DNA of 29,953 nt from UBA6183 sp041302975. Lineage in GTDB: Bacteria > Bacteroidota > Bacteroidia > UKL13-3. This document shows, piece after piece, positions 16,287 to 24,759 of this stretch. A program made the translations under genes and the position numbers. How positions within the stretch are numbered: the stretch's first letter is position 1; each line of letters starts with the position of its first letter. The DNA is taken from positions 1 through 29,953 of the forward strand of contig JBFYQC010000240.1 in NCBI GenBank assembly GCA_041302975.1, read 5' to 3'. The notes under the pieces are model-generated. The model saw nothing but the letters and a program-made list of their open reading frames with translations. It did no database searches and was not told the origin of the DNA.

Positions 16287-16967
16287 ATGAAGATACTTGT
16301 AATTGAAGATGAACCAAAAGTTGCCTCGTTTATTAAGCAAGGTTTAGAAGAGCAATCAAACAATGTTACCATTGCTTATGATGGCTTTTTTGGCCATAAA
16401 TTAGCAACAGAAAACGAGTTTGATGTGATTGTATTAGACTTGATGATTCCATACATGAATGGTTTAGATTTATGCAAAAAACTAAGAGAAGAAGGTATTA
16501 AAACTCCAATTTTGATATTAACTGCTTTAGGTACTACTGATGATAAAGTTACAGGCTTAGAAACTGGTGCTGACGACTACCTTGTAAAACCATTCGAGTT
16601 TAAAGAATTAGTTGCCAGAATTCGTGCATTGAGCAAGCGATACACAGACACTGTTCAATTACCAAAAATACTAAAGGTAGCCGATTTAGAGATGAACCTT
16701 GACGAAAAAAGTGTAAGACGTAGTGGCAAATCAATTGATTTAACAGCCAAAGAATTTAGTTTATTAGAATTTCTATTGCGTAATAAAAATCGTGTAGTTT
16801 CTAGAGCTGAAATTAGTGAGAAAGTTTGGGACATACATTTTGATACAGGAACAAATGTAATTGATGTATATGTTAACTTCTTGCGCAAAAAAGTTGATAA
16901 AGAATTTGACCGTAAACTCATTCAAACCATGGTTGGAATGGGCTATGTGATAAAATCTGATGAATAA
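16287..16967 (+). CDS. OmpR-family response regulator
   Basis: 226 residues. The receiver domain (1-115) has the acidic pair ED (7-8), phospho-acceptor Asp51 in VIVLDLMIPYMNG, Thr79 in LILTA and Lys101 in LVKPFEF. The DNA-binding winged helix (about 128-224) has SIDLTAKEFSLLEFLLRN, VVSRAEISEKVW and NVIDVYVNFLRKKVD. It is the partner of the kinase that starts 15 bases downstream. The pair resembles copper/heavy-metal and envelope stress systems of Bacteroidota, but no metal-resistance gene adjoins it, so the signal is unknown. Phased TTTAATG repeats precede it and suggest autoregulation. Confidence 0.95.
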   Translation: MKILVIEDEPKVASFIKQGLEEQSNNVTIAYDGFFGHKLATENEFDVIVLDLMIPYMNGLDLCKKLREEGIKTPILILTALGTTDDKVTGLETGADDYLVKPFEFKELVARIRALSKRYTDTVQLPKILKVADLEMNLDEKSVRRSGKSIDLTAKEFSLLEFLLRNKNRVVSRAEISEKVWDIHFDTGTNVIDVYVNFLRKKVDKEFDRKLIQTMVGMGYVIKSDE

Positions 16968-16982
16968 AACATATTCGGCCTA

Positions 16983-18377
16983 ATGAATATTAAACTCTCT
17001 TTAACTTTACGTTTTCTAATGTTGGTAGCTTTGTTACTAGCAAGTTTCTCTTTGGTTGTATACGAAAACTACTCAAGATACAGGCAAGATGATTACTTTG
17101 AGAGGCTAAAAGACCGAAGCGAAACCATTGCACGCCATATGGTTCTTATTAAAGAATCGAGCATGTTAGATAAGGTTATTGAACGAGAAAATGTGGTTAA
17201 ACCAATGTCTAATCATAGGGTTTCTTTATATTCATTTTCAGGTGTTTTTTTAAGTGACTCAAGTCGAATTGCGAAATTACCATACCCACACATAATTGAA
17301 GATGTAAGAAAAAAAAAATATATCGAATTATTCATTAAAGAAACCTTTTATGTAGGTTTTATTTTGACCTATAATAACCAAAAGTATATTGTAATTTGTT
17401 CAGGAACGGATTACGTTGGAACACAAAAATTATATTTTTTAGGCCGTTTAATTCTTATTTCACTTTTCATTGCACTTATAATAACAGCTTTATTGGGTTG
17501 GCTTTTTGCAAGCCAGGCATTAGGTCCTATTAGTAAAGTAATCACAAACGTAGATCAAATCACTGTAAGTAATCTACATAAACGTTTACCTTCAGGGAAA
17601 CAAAATGATGAAATAGGTGCGCTAACCAATACATTTAACAAAATGCTAGATAGGTTAGAGGCTTCTTTTTTGATGCAGAAAAACTTTGTTTCAAATGCAT
17701 CACACGAATTTAGAACTCCAATTACAGCGATCAAAGCACAAATAGAGGTAATGCTAATGCAAGTGCGTTCTAAAGAAGAGTATATTAATACTTTAAAATC
17801 AATTGATGAAGACATTAATCGTTTCATGCAATTGGTTACTAGCCTAGGAGAACTAGCAAGAGCTAATGTAAACAGCCTGGATAGCAAAACCAATAAAATT
17901 CCATTGATTGAAATTATCGCAGAATCAAGATCTGAATTGTTAAAAGGGAAACCAAACTATAGAATAGATCTTCAAATTGACAATTTACCAGAACAAGAGC
18001 ACGAAAACTATGTTCCGGGAAATGCAGCTTTATTAAAATCGGCATTTAAAAACCTCATAGAAAACGCGTGTAAATTTAGTCCCGAACAAACATGCGAGGT
18101 AAGCATGATATTTGTACAACCGTATATTTTAATAACCATATCAGACAAGGGAATTGGTATACCCAAAAATGAGTTACCTCTTATTTTTGAACCATTTTAT
18201 AGAGCTAATGACACACGCGGTATCTCAGGGCATGGAATTGGATTATCATTAGTGAAAAAAATTATTGATTTACACAGAGGGGAAATAAATGTAGAATCAA
18301 TTCCTTCAAAAGGCACTAAATTTATAGTAAAACTACCTCATGCAACATTAGAGGACAACTCTCCTATTTCTTACTAA
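16983..18377 (+). CDS. HAMP-containing sensor histidine kinase
   Basis: 464 residues: membrane segment 1 (about 8-27), a periplasmic sensor of about 125 residues with no recognised fold, membrane segment 2 (about 155-177), HAMP (178-230), HisKA with FVSNASHEFRTPITAIKAQ (phospho-acceptor His241), N box NLIENACKFS, G1 SDKGIGIP, F box PLIFEPFYRAND and G2 GHGIGLSLVKKI. Classic kinase of the partner OmpR-type regulator. A run of ten A residues (17309-17318) lies in the sensor-domain coding sequence. The last 14 bases overlap the convergent DUF5522 gene. Confidence 0.95.
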   Translation: MNIKLSLTLRFLMLVALLLASFSLVVYENYSRYRQDDYFERLKDRSETIARHMVLIKESSMLDKVIERENVVKPMSNHRVSLYSFSGVFLSDSSRIAKLPYPHIIEDVRKKKYIELFIKETFYVGFILTYNNQKYIVICSGTDYVGTQKLYFLGRLILISLFIALIITALLGWLFASQALGPISKVITNVDQITVSNLHKRLPSGKQNDEIGALTNTFNKMLDRLEASFLMQKNFVSNASHEFRTPITAIKAQIEVMLMQVRSKEEYINTLKSIDEDINRFMQLVTSLGELARANVNSLDSKTNKIPLIEIIAESRSELLKGKPNYRIDLQIDNLPEQEHENYVPGNAALLKSAFKNLIENACKFSPEQTCEVSMIFVQPYILITISDKGIGIPKNELPLIFEPFYRANDTRGISGHGIGLSLVKKIIDLHRGEINVESIPSKGTKFIVKLPHATLEDNSPISY

Positions 18378-18534
18378 ATCCGTAAGGGCAATGCTTACAT
18401 CCACTCTTACAACAATACCCTCTTTGCTCATGATAATGTGCAGTAAACACCCAAAAACCATGTTCATTAATGTAGTAATGAACATCTTTAATCAGCTCAG
18501 ATTTAGGCATCTTAATTCTTTCTTTTTTATCCAT
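18364..18534 (-). CDS. DUF5522 small cysteine-rich protein
   Basis: A 56-residue protein read by hand: start ATG at 18534-18532, stop TAG at 18366-18364. It contains VHYYINEHGFWVFTAHYHEQRG followed by the cysteine cluster YCCKSGCKHCPYGF, the pattern of the DUF5522 family (CC..GC.HCPYG). Four cysteines and a histidine suggest a bound metal or redox centre; no function is established to my knowledge. Its ATG overlaps the TAA stop of the beta-propeller lipoprotein gene (TAATG), so it is the last gene of the cobalamin-regulated operon and translationally coupled to it. Its 3' end overlaps the convergent kinase gene by 14 bases. Confidence 0.88.
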   Translation of the reverse strand: MDKKERIKMPKSELIKDVHYYINEHGFWVFTAHYHEQRGYCCKSGCKHCPYGFSKK

Positions 18535-19592
18535 TATTTATAGTAAAAATAAAAATCACCTGTAATTATTCCTGCCTTAAATGTTCCCCTTAATGTTGCC
18601 GTTTCATCGTACCTATTAATTGTTGATCGCTGCACAAAATCAATAGCATCAGCTACGTAAACCTCTTCTGTTAACGAATCGTAGTTTAATGCCCAAAAGT
18701 TGCTATTAAAAGAGGGAATCCATGGATTTTGCGAAATTAAATTATCATATATAGGATGCTTATAAATACTTTTGTTTATCCAATAAAGAACATCCTTTTT
18801 GGCATTGCAACGTAACTTAATTGGCCCATGATCGCTTTGACGGGTGATGTAAAACAAATTAAGAACAGTATCAACTTCTGTGTTTATTTTTTGAAGAGCA
18901 CCATTCTCAAAACCACCGCCATTTATTACCCTGCCCGAACTTAATACCCATAGATTGTTATTTTTATCTAACAATAAGCTGTTGGGGCCATAAGCTACGT
19001 TAATACTATCCATTACTACATTACTTTGGGTATTGATTACATATACCATTTTTTTGTTTGATACCGTTACATAAAGTTTATTGTTGTATACCAACAATTC
19101 ATCGCAGTTTCCGCTTATTGGTATGGTTTGAATAATTTGGTTAGTATTTAAATCAACCACTTTTACTCCACCATTATAATACTCGCTTACGTAGGCTGTT
19201 TGTGTGCCCTGAATAACCATAAACCTTGGCGAAACGAAACCATTGATAACGGCTAATGATGATAAGGTATTGATATTAATGACTTCTATTTTTTGAGAAT
19301 TGTTTACCACCAAATAACCTTTTTCGCCATTACGCGTCATGGATTGTAGCACATCGCCTAGCTTGCGGTTATTTGTTGTTTCAAACGCATTGGGTGATAG
19401 TTTTTGCGTTTCAAAATCGTAATAGTCTAATGAAGCATTGCTAAATTGGAAATTACCCTCATTTAAAATAAACAAACCTCCTTTAGGATTGAGTATTACG
19501 GGATACTCTGGTATAATAGTTGGTTGCGTTTCGCAAGCACCAAACCCAACCATCAAAATAAGGTATAAGAAGTAATTACTTTTCAATTTCAT
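18534..19592 (-). CDS. BtuG-like beta-propeller surface lipoprotein (YncE/DUF5074 type)
   Basis: 352 residues with a lipoprotein signal (lipobox VGFGAC, Cys20). The remainder is a run of four-stranded blades with the YncE pattern: GGLFILNEGNFQFSNASLDYYD, KGYLVVNNSQKIEVIN, TAYVSEYYNGGVKVVDLNTNQII, KLYVTVSNKKMVYVINTQSN and NLWVLSSGRVI. In Bacteroides, BtuG is a surface beta-propeller lipoprotein that captures cobalamin with very high affinity and passes it to BtuB; position in a B12-riboswitch operon with a TonB-dependent receptor makes the same role likely. A 15-bp hairpin separates it from the upstream gene. Alternative: a generic surface propeller of unrelated ligand. Confidence 0.8.
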   Translation of the reverse strand: MKLKSNYFLYLILMVGFGACETQPTIIPEYPVILNPKGGLFILNEGNFQFSNASLDYYDFETQKLSPNAFETTNNRKLGDVLQSMTRNGEKGYLVVNNSQKIEVININTLSSLAVINGFVSPRFMVIQGTQTAYVSEYYNGGVKVVDLNTNQIIQTIPISGNCDELLVYNNKLYVTVSNKKMVYVINTQSNVVMDSINVAYGPNSLLLDKNNNLWVLSSGRVINGGGFENGALQKINTEVDTVLNLFYITRQSDHGPIKLRCNAKKDVLYWINKSIYKHPIYDNLISQNPWIPSFNSNFWALNYDSLTEEVYVADAIDFVQRSTINRYDETATLRGTFKAGIITGDFYFYYK

Positions 19593-19609
19593 GTTTGTTC
19601 AAATATAGG

Positions 19610-19643
19610 TTGATTGACTTATGACTAATCATAAGTCAATCAA
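19610..19643 (-). other. Perfect 15-bp hairpin inside the cobalamin operon
   Basis: TTGATTGACTTATGA (19610-19624) and its exact complement (19629-19643) flank a 4-base loop. No T-tract follows on the minus strand. It lies between the T9SS cargo gene and the beta-propeller gene and could stabilise the upstream message or limit readthrough. Confidence 0.65.
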
Positions 19644-19661
19644 AACTACCAATTGGTTCTA

Positions 19662-21269
19662 TTAGTACTTTACTACACGAATAGTAGTGGATTCATTTTT
19701 ATCTTCAATCTTAACAAAGTAAACGCCATTGGCCAAATCGATTAAATCAACCCAAGTGTTATTTATTAAACGTTGCTTTGCCATTTGCTTACCCATAACA
19801 TCATACACTGTAACTACAACACCATTGGTTTTAACAGTTAAATCTACATTAATTTTACCTTGTGTTGGGTTAGGATAAACACTTGCGGTTAAATTGTTGT
19901 TTATGTTTGATAATCCCACAAAAGCATCACGTGTGGTAAATTCATCTATGGCAAAAAATCCGGGCGTATTCATTCCAAATTGCCCCACATCTGATGAGGT
20001 TAAACGAAACAACACGCTATCTACATTACCCAATGGTTTTAAATCAACCCAAGTCCAACTGTTTACGATATTGCCATTTTGCGCCAAGTAAAAAGGAACG
20101 GTATCTGTTGATGTGCCATTTTTAAAACCAATAATGTTTAATTTAAAGAAATCGGTATCACTAAACTTGCGCGCAAAACCATCACCCCATTTCATACTTA
20201 AATAAGCATAATTACTATTGGTTACATATACACCTTCTATTTGTTTACCAGCCGCATTTCCGGTTAGAATAATTCGGGCATCTTGTTGTGCAACTGCATA
20301 ATTATCTGTCGAATCGGCACCATGTGAAACAACAGCGTTGTTCAATTTATTGTATCCAACCACACCACTATCAAGCTGTGCATCAGTTTTGTTTGATATA
20401 GCAAAACCACCACTCCAATAATCGCCAAAACTTGAAACGCTGAAACGCGAAGGAAAAATGGCATTACCACTTTGGTAAGTTGTACGTATTGAAGTGTTGG
20501 GTTTTGTCCAAAACTTATTGGCTGCTAAATTCAAATTTTCAAAATCTGCTGTATCATTTTTGGTTACCACATCATCTACACAAAAGAATAAAGGTGTATT
20601 GATACCAAACTGACCTTCGTCACTTGAATTCATAGTAAAATCAAGAGAATCAACCGCACCTAGTGAAGTTAAACTAACCCAAGTCCAATCTTTAACGATA
20701 TAATCTAGGGCACTGCTGTCAAAACGAAAATCTGCTAAATAAAAATTAACACTATCGGCAGTTTTAACACCATTTTTCCAAGCCTTAATAATCAACACAA
20801 AATAATCTGGATCGGTACCGTTTGCACCACCAAATTTTTTAGAGAAAGCATCACCGTTTTTAACCGTTAATGCGGGGTAAGTACCATTGGTAACATACAA
20901 ACCTTTTACTGTATCACCGGCATCAACACCTGTAATGCGCATTATACTGCCTTGTTGACCAACTGCATACTTTAACGAATTGTTTACACCCGAATTTGCG
21001 TATGACGCATACAAGTTACCATAAGTGCCATTGGTATCGTTTTTAATGTTTGAGTAAGCCCAACCATCGCTCCAAAAACCACCATAATTGGTTTGATAAG
21101 TATTAGCAAACTCAACGTTTCCGCTGTTAAACTTTCCGCTTACGGCTGCACCAGAGCCATTTTTAACACTGTTGTTAGATAGGTTAATGTCATCTAAACC
21201 GGCTTTGGTTTGTGCACCAACCGTTGCCGCAAAAGCTACTGCAACTAAAAGTAAAAATTGTTTTTTCAT
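19662..21269 (-). CDS. T9SS-exported protein with two tandem DUF4465-like domains
   Basis: 535 residues: signal peptide (1-19, ending TVGA), two homologous beta-rich domains (about 50-235 and 242-445) and a T9SS type A sorting domain (464-535, starting VYPNPTQGKINVDL and ending IRVVKY). The repeats match in order: GGFWSDGWAYSN / GDYWSGGFAISN, YAVGQQ / YAVAQQ, KGLYVTNGTYPALTVKNGDAF / EGVYVTNSNYAYLSMKWGDGF and SSDEGQFGINTP / SSDVGQFGMNTP. DUF4465 proteins commonly sit in Bacteroidota cobalamin-uptake loci. I infer that it is a cell-surface corrinoid-binding or docking factor. It follows the TonB-dependent receptor by 11 bases. Confidence 0.8.
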   Translation of the reverse strand: MKKQFLLLVAVAFAATVGAQTKAGLDDINLSNNSVKNGSGAAVSGKFNSGNVEFANTYQTNYGGFWSDGWAYSNIKNDTNGTYGNLYASYANSGVNNSLKYAVGQQGSIMRITGVDAGDTVKGLYVTNGTYPALTVKNGDAFSKKFGGANGTDPDYFVLIIKAWKNGVKTADSVNFYLADFRFDSSALDYIVKDWTWVSLTSLGAVDSLDFTMNSSDEGQFGINTPLFFCVDDVVTKNDTADFENLNLAANKFWTKPNTSIRTTYQSGNAIFPSRFSVSSFGDYWSGGFAISNKTDAQLDSGVVGYNKLNNAVVSHGADSTDNYAVAQQDARIILTGNAAGKQIEGVYVTNSNYAYLSMKWGDGFARKFSDTDFFKLNIIGFKNGTSTDTVPFYLAQNGNIVNSWTWVDLKPLGNVDSVLFRLTSSDVGQFGMNTPGFFAIDEFTTRDAFVGLSNINNNLTASVYPNPTQGKINVDLTVKTNGVVVTVYDVMGKQMAKQRLINNTWVDLIDLANGVYFVKIEDKNESTTIRVVKY

Positions 21270-21280
21270 GTATTGTTTTC

Positions 21281-23173
21281 TTAGATTGTAACTCCTAAAC
21301 TTAGTAAAAAATTGCGCATGGGCATTGGCCTAGAAGGCAACACCTGATACTCGCTATTTAAAATATTGTTGATGTGGATTTTGGCATCGAAACCTACTTT
21401 TTTGATTTTAAAACGTTTGCCCACAAATACATTTAACAACAAATAATCATCAACATAGGAAGTATTATCGCTGCTGGTAAAACGGTAGCCAGTGTAGGTT
21501 TGATTAATGGCTAAATACGCGTTATTGTAACTAAGTGTTATCCAAGTTTGATAGGTTAACCTCGGAATATAAATAAGTTGCTTACCCACTGTTGCATCAT
21601 TTTGTACATTAGCTTTTTGGTTGGTTGAAAGCAGATAACTTACATCACCACGTAAGCTTAACATCAATTTCTTGTAACAGTATGTATAACGGGTATTCAA
21701 CTCTATACCCCTGCTCCATACTTTTAATAAGTTTTGGGGTGTCCAACTTCCGCCATAAGGTTGCCATAGAATCCAATTACTTATTTGGCGATTAAATACA
21801 TTAAGTTGTGCATAGATATAAGCATGTTCGGTGGTGCGTTTTGTTGTTAAACCCAACTCTTGGGCGTATCCTTTTTCGGGTAATAGATTAGGATTCCCTG
21901 TTACCCAATACAAATCGTTTAAAGTTGGTAACCTGAATGATTTGTTGGCCTGTGCTGTAACGTTTATATACTGATTTAATTTATAATCTGCACCAACACC
22001 TGCAGTAAAAGGTTGGAAGTTTCCATCAACAAAGTCCTGACGAAGGTTTGCTGTGGTTTTTATTTTTTTACTCCAGTTATTATTTATCGATACAAATGCA
22101 GCCAAACTATTACGTGATACATGTTGAATGTATCCGTTACTTTTCGCAAAGTTTCCAGTGTAATTTATGCCAACATTTAAGGCTATTTTGGTGCTAATTT
22201 GTGTGGTATTTTCTAACTCGCCAACAAGGGTCTTACTTTTACTGATACCCGAATTGTAGGTGGTAGGATCGTTGTAATTTAAATACTCATTTACAAAGGC
22301 AGCACGACCAATCCATCGCGTCTTAAATGCTACGCGTTTCCATTCAAGTCCTACTCTATTTGCTTCATCAATTTGATAAGCGTTATTAACGGCCATCCCA
22401 ATTGTTGGTGGAATATTTCTATCTGCAAAACCATACCAGTAACGCAAATTGATTTCCTGTTTTGCATTAATCTTGTAGCCGGTTTCTAACATCAACCCAT
22501 TGCTTTTTTGTTGCGCATGAGCCAAATTTTGTAACGGTTTTTCGACTAAAGTATAGTTATGGTATTCAATGTTATTTTGTGCCGATTGATGATAAGCACG
22601 TGCTTTGATGTAGATTTTTTTTGCTCCATAAGTTAATGCCAAACGGTGTTGTATCAACCCAAAACTACCCATACCAATTTGATAACTTGTTCCTTTTTTG
22701 TTAAATGCTGATGAGTTGTTTAGCATGATAGCACCGCCAATTGCACCTGCACCATACAAAGCAGAGTTACCTCCATAATAGATAGAGATATCATCCATAA
22801 AACCGGCCGGTAATAAGCTCAAATCTGTTTGTCCTAAAAGGCTGTTTTGCAAGTTTACACCATTCCACAACACAGCTGTGTGCTGCGCTCCCGCACCTCT
22901 AAAACTGGTGGTGGCAATTTGGTTAGGCCCATAAGCACGAACAAAAACTTGACTGTTGTAACTTAACAACTGCGCTATGTTATCATGCATGGCAATGAGT
23001 TTAACCAGCGAATCGGTTTGCGCCATTTTTGCACCGATATTAAACGATTCAAAACGTTGGCCTCGTGCCGTAAAATCAGACAAATACTTAACCGTATCAG
23101 CAGGCAATATTTGGGCTTTAAGTTGCGAACAACTCAACCAAAACAAACCTACAATTGCCAATACTTTTTTCAT
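21281..23173 (-). CDS. btuB: BtuB-like TonB-dependent outer-membrane receptor
   Basis: 630 residues with a signal peptide (1-20), no N-terminal carboxypeptidase-like domain, a plug domain (about 45-155: VFVRAYGPNQIATTSFRGAGAQHTAVLWNG, GGNSALYGAGAIGGAIML) and a 22-strand-type barrel to the C terminus. The compact size and plug are like BtuB-type receptors, and the gene is the first one downstream of a cobalamin riboswitch on the same strand. The predicted role is TonB-powered import of cobalamin or other corrinoids. Starts at ATG 23173-23171. Ligand is inferred from the riboswitch, not from the barrel. Confidence 0.88.
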   Translation of the reverse strand: MKKVLAIVGLFWLSCSQLKAQILPADTVKYLSDFTARGQRFESFNIGAKMAQTDSLVKLIAMHDNIAQLLSYNSQVFVRAYGPNQIATTSFRGAGAQHTAVLWNGVNLQNSLLGQTDLSLLPAGFMDDISIYYGGNSALYGAGAIGGAIMLNNSSAFNKKGTSYQIGMGSFGLIQHRLALTYGAKKIYIKARAYHQSAQNNIEYHNYTLVEKPLQNLAHAQQKSNGLMLETGYKINAKQEINLRYWYGFADRNIPPTIGMAVNNAYQIDEANRVGLEWKRVAFKTRWIGRAAFVNEYLNYNDPTTYNSGISKSKTLVGELENTTQISTKIALNVGINYTGNFAKSNGYIQHVSRNSLAAFVSINNNWSKKIKTTANLRQDFVDGNFQPFTAGVGADYKLNQYINVTAQANKSFRLPTLNDLYWVTGNPNLLPEKGYAQELGLTTKRTTEHAYIYAQLNVFNRQISNWILWQPYGGSWTPQNLLKVWSRGIELNTRYTYCYKKLMLSLRGDVSYLLSTNQKANVQNDATVGKQLIYIPRLTYQTWITLSYNNAYLAINQTYTGYRFTSSDNTSYVDDYLLLNVFVGKRFKIKKVGFDAKIHINNILNSEYQVLPSRPMPMRNFLLSLGVTI

Positions 23174-23289
23174 TTATTAGTATAAAAAGTATGCAGCGAT
23201 GCCGGACAGAAAAGTGTAAAAAGGAACAGTTAGTGGTAAAGCTTATGCTATTCCCCCTCGCTTTTTTTCCCGAAAGCTACATGGTAAAA

Positions 23290-23484
23290 TTACTATTGGC
23301 AGGTCTTCTGACTTATACCAGATTGTTTGGCCTTCCCATTCGATTTGTTAGAACAGTGGCTATAATTTAAACAATCTTTTTAAACCAATTTGTATTGGTT
23401 AGGTATTTACAGCAGCGGGTACTGTTTAGGATTTACACCTAATTCCCTTTTAAGCATGATAAAAAACTAACATGCACCAAAAGA
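23290..23484 (-). ncRNA. Adenosylcobalamin (B12) riboswitch
   Basis: On the minus strand the conserved elements appear in order: GGTGCATG (23478-23471), AGGGAAT (23448-23442), GGTGTAAATCC (23439-23429), CCCGCTGCTG (23419-23410) and the B12 box AGTCAGAAGACCTGCC (23313-23298). This is the classic cobalamin aptamer. The leader continues about 115 bases to the btuB-like ATG; no terminator with a T-tract is seen there, so control is more likely at translation initiation. High cobalamin should repress the operon 18364-23173. Ends are approximate. Confidence 0.95.
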
Positions 23485-23489
23485 TGGAG

Positions 23490-23521
23490 CAAATGTATTT
23501 TAATATTTTAATTTTGTGCAA
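23490..23521 (-). promoter_or_regulatory. Promoter of the riboswitch-controlled operon
   Basis: On the minus strand TTG (23521-23519), a 21-base spacer, then TACATTTG (23497-23490). Transcription would begin just upstream of the riboswitch aptamer, as expected. Confidence 0.6.
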
Positions 23522-23602
23522 CCTTACTTAAACAAAAAATGCAAAATGCTTGTGGATGTAAGGGAAAAAATTTAAACACCTAAATTTACGAAAAAACCTA
23601 AA

Positions 23603-24118
23603 ACCAACTTTTCAGTTTCAAGTATTGCTATATTCAAACAATATAAAACCCTTGCAGACAAGGCGATGACATAAATTGATGAAGAGGCTTTTTTCTGGCA
23701 AGCCAATACAGCAAGCAATAGTGTTTACTTGATCGTAAAGCATATGAGTGGTAATATGAAAAGTCGTTGGACCAATTTTTTAACCACAGATGGAGAAAAA
23801 CCATGGCGCAACAGAGACGAAGAGTTTGAGCAAAACGAAAAACTTACTCGAGAAGAAGTACTAACACTTTGGGAAACCGGTTGGGCTTGTTTATTTGATG
23901 CGTTAAATCCATTAACTGAGGCCGACTTATCTGAAACCATTTTGATTAGAAATGAAACACACAGTGTAATGGAAGGAATTAACAGGCAAATTGCTCACTA
24001 TGCTTCTCATGTAGGCCAAATTGTGTTTTTATGCAAACAAATAAGCAACGGAGATTGGAAAACGCTGAACATTGCTAAGGGAAAATCGAATGAGTTTAAC
24101 GACAAACACATGAAATAA
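23603..24118 (+). pseudogene. DUF1572 (DinB-superfamily) gene interrupted by in-frame TAA
   Basis: The frame reads IAIFKQYKTLADKAMT, stop, IDEEAFFWQANTASNSVYLIVKHMSGNMKSRW and on to the C terminus at 24118. Residues on both sides of the TAA (23672-23674) match the DUF1572/DinB-like four-helix family, where a Gln codon is usual at this point, so CAA to TAA is the simplest explanation. No in-frame ATG is present before the stop either, and the region before IAIFK looks eroded. Translation could restart at TTG 23729 or ATG 23744, but that product would lack the first helix of the bundle. DinB-like proteins are metal-binding and often thiol-transferase related. Could be a real pseudogene, a truncated working protein or a base-call error. 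Confidence 0.7.
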
Positions 24119-24143
24119 ATAACCCGATTTGTATATTGCCACT

Positions 24144-24746
24144 ATGAATATAAAACTAATTGCGCTGGCATTAATTGGTTTAACCATTTTAAGCTGCAGA
24201 AATCAAACCATTGATCAAACAAAAAACTCAAATACGGATGGAATTAAAATAGTTGCATTAAGTGATATCCAACAACAATTTATAATTGATTTAGCGACAA
24301 TATATCCTAAGCCGTTTCTGGTATCTAACACTTTTCGTAACAGATACATTAACAAGGGCGACATAAAAGGGTTAAAGGCATTTAACCAAAAATATCCTGA
24401 TATAGAGTTTGATACCACATCATTAGTCGATAAGGATTTGGAAGTTTTATCCGATACCACCAAAAAGCATAACAACCTTTATTGGGTGAATGATAAGGAT
24501 GTTTACACCTGTAGGAGTGTACTAAGAGATTTGTGGCCATGTTTTAAAAATAGATACCAACACCAAGCCTTCTACTACTTCAGTGTTCCTATTTTTAGTG
24601 CAGATGGTAAATATGTATTAGTTAGCTTAAACTATGTAAGTGTAAACGATTCCGAAAGTTACGGAGGATTAAGGGTATTTAAACTTGATAAAAGCAAATG
24701 GGAAGAATTTGCAGTATTAAATAACTGGGGCAATATGCCTTTATAA
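24144..24746 (+). CDS. Lipoprotein of unknown function
   Basis: 200 residues from the ATG at 24144; a TTG 15 bases upstream is in frame but would put extra residues before a good lipoprotein signal (MNIKLIALALIGLTILSC, lipobox Cys18). The mature part has an N-terminal Asn/Thr-rich linker, a helical section (DIQQQFIIDLATIYPKPF, KGLKAFNQKYPDIEFD), a pair of cysteines (CRSVLRDLWPC) and a C-terminal beta section ending with YYFSVPIFSADGKYVLVSLNYVS and LRVFKLDKSKWEEF. I do not recognise the family. It lies 25 bases after the broken DUF1572 gene and 13 bases before a hydrolase gene, so it is probably cotranscribed. Confidence 0.8.
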   Translation: MNIKLIALALIGLTILSCRNQTIDQTKNSNTDGIKIVALSDIQQQFIIDLATIYPKPFLVSNTFRNRYINKGDIKGLKAFNQKYPDIEFDTTSLVDKDLEVLSDTTKKHNNLYWVNDKDVYTCRSVLRDLWPCFKNRYQHQAFYYFSVPIFSADGKYVLVSLNYVSVNDSESYGGLRVFKLDKSKWEEFAVLNNWGNMPL

Positions 24747-24759
24747 ATACTACCGCACA

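Noticed and set aside
19600..19607. TATATTTG on the minus strand as a separate promoter for the beta-propeller gene
   Set aside because: There is no TTG at a suitable distance upstream and only seven bases remain before the ATG, so it would give an almost leaderless message; probably chance in AT-rich DNA.
23672..23674. TAA recoded as Gln
   Set aside because: All other genes in the window use TAA as a stop in the normal way; a nonsense mutation or sequence error is simpler.
24129..24143. TTG start for the unknown lipoprotein
   Set aside because: The ATG at 24144 begins a standard lipoprotein signal directly; the upstream codons add nothing.
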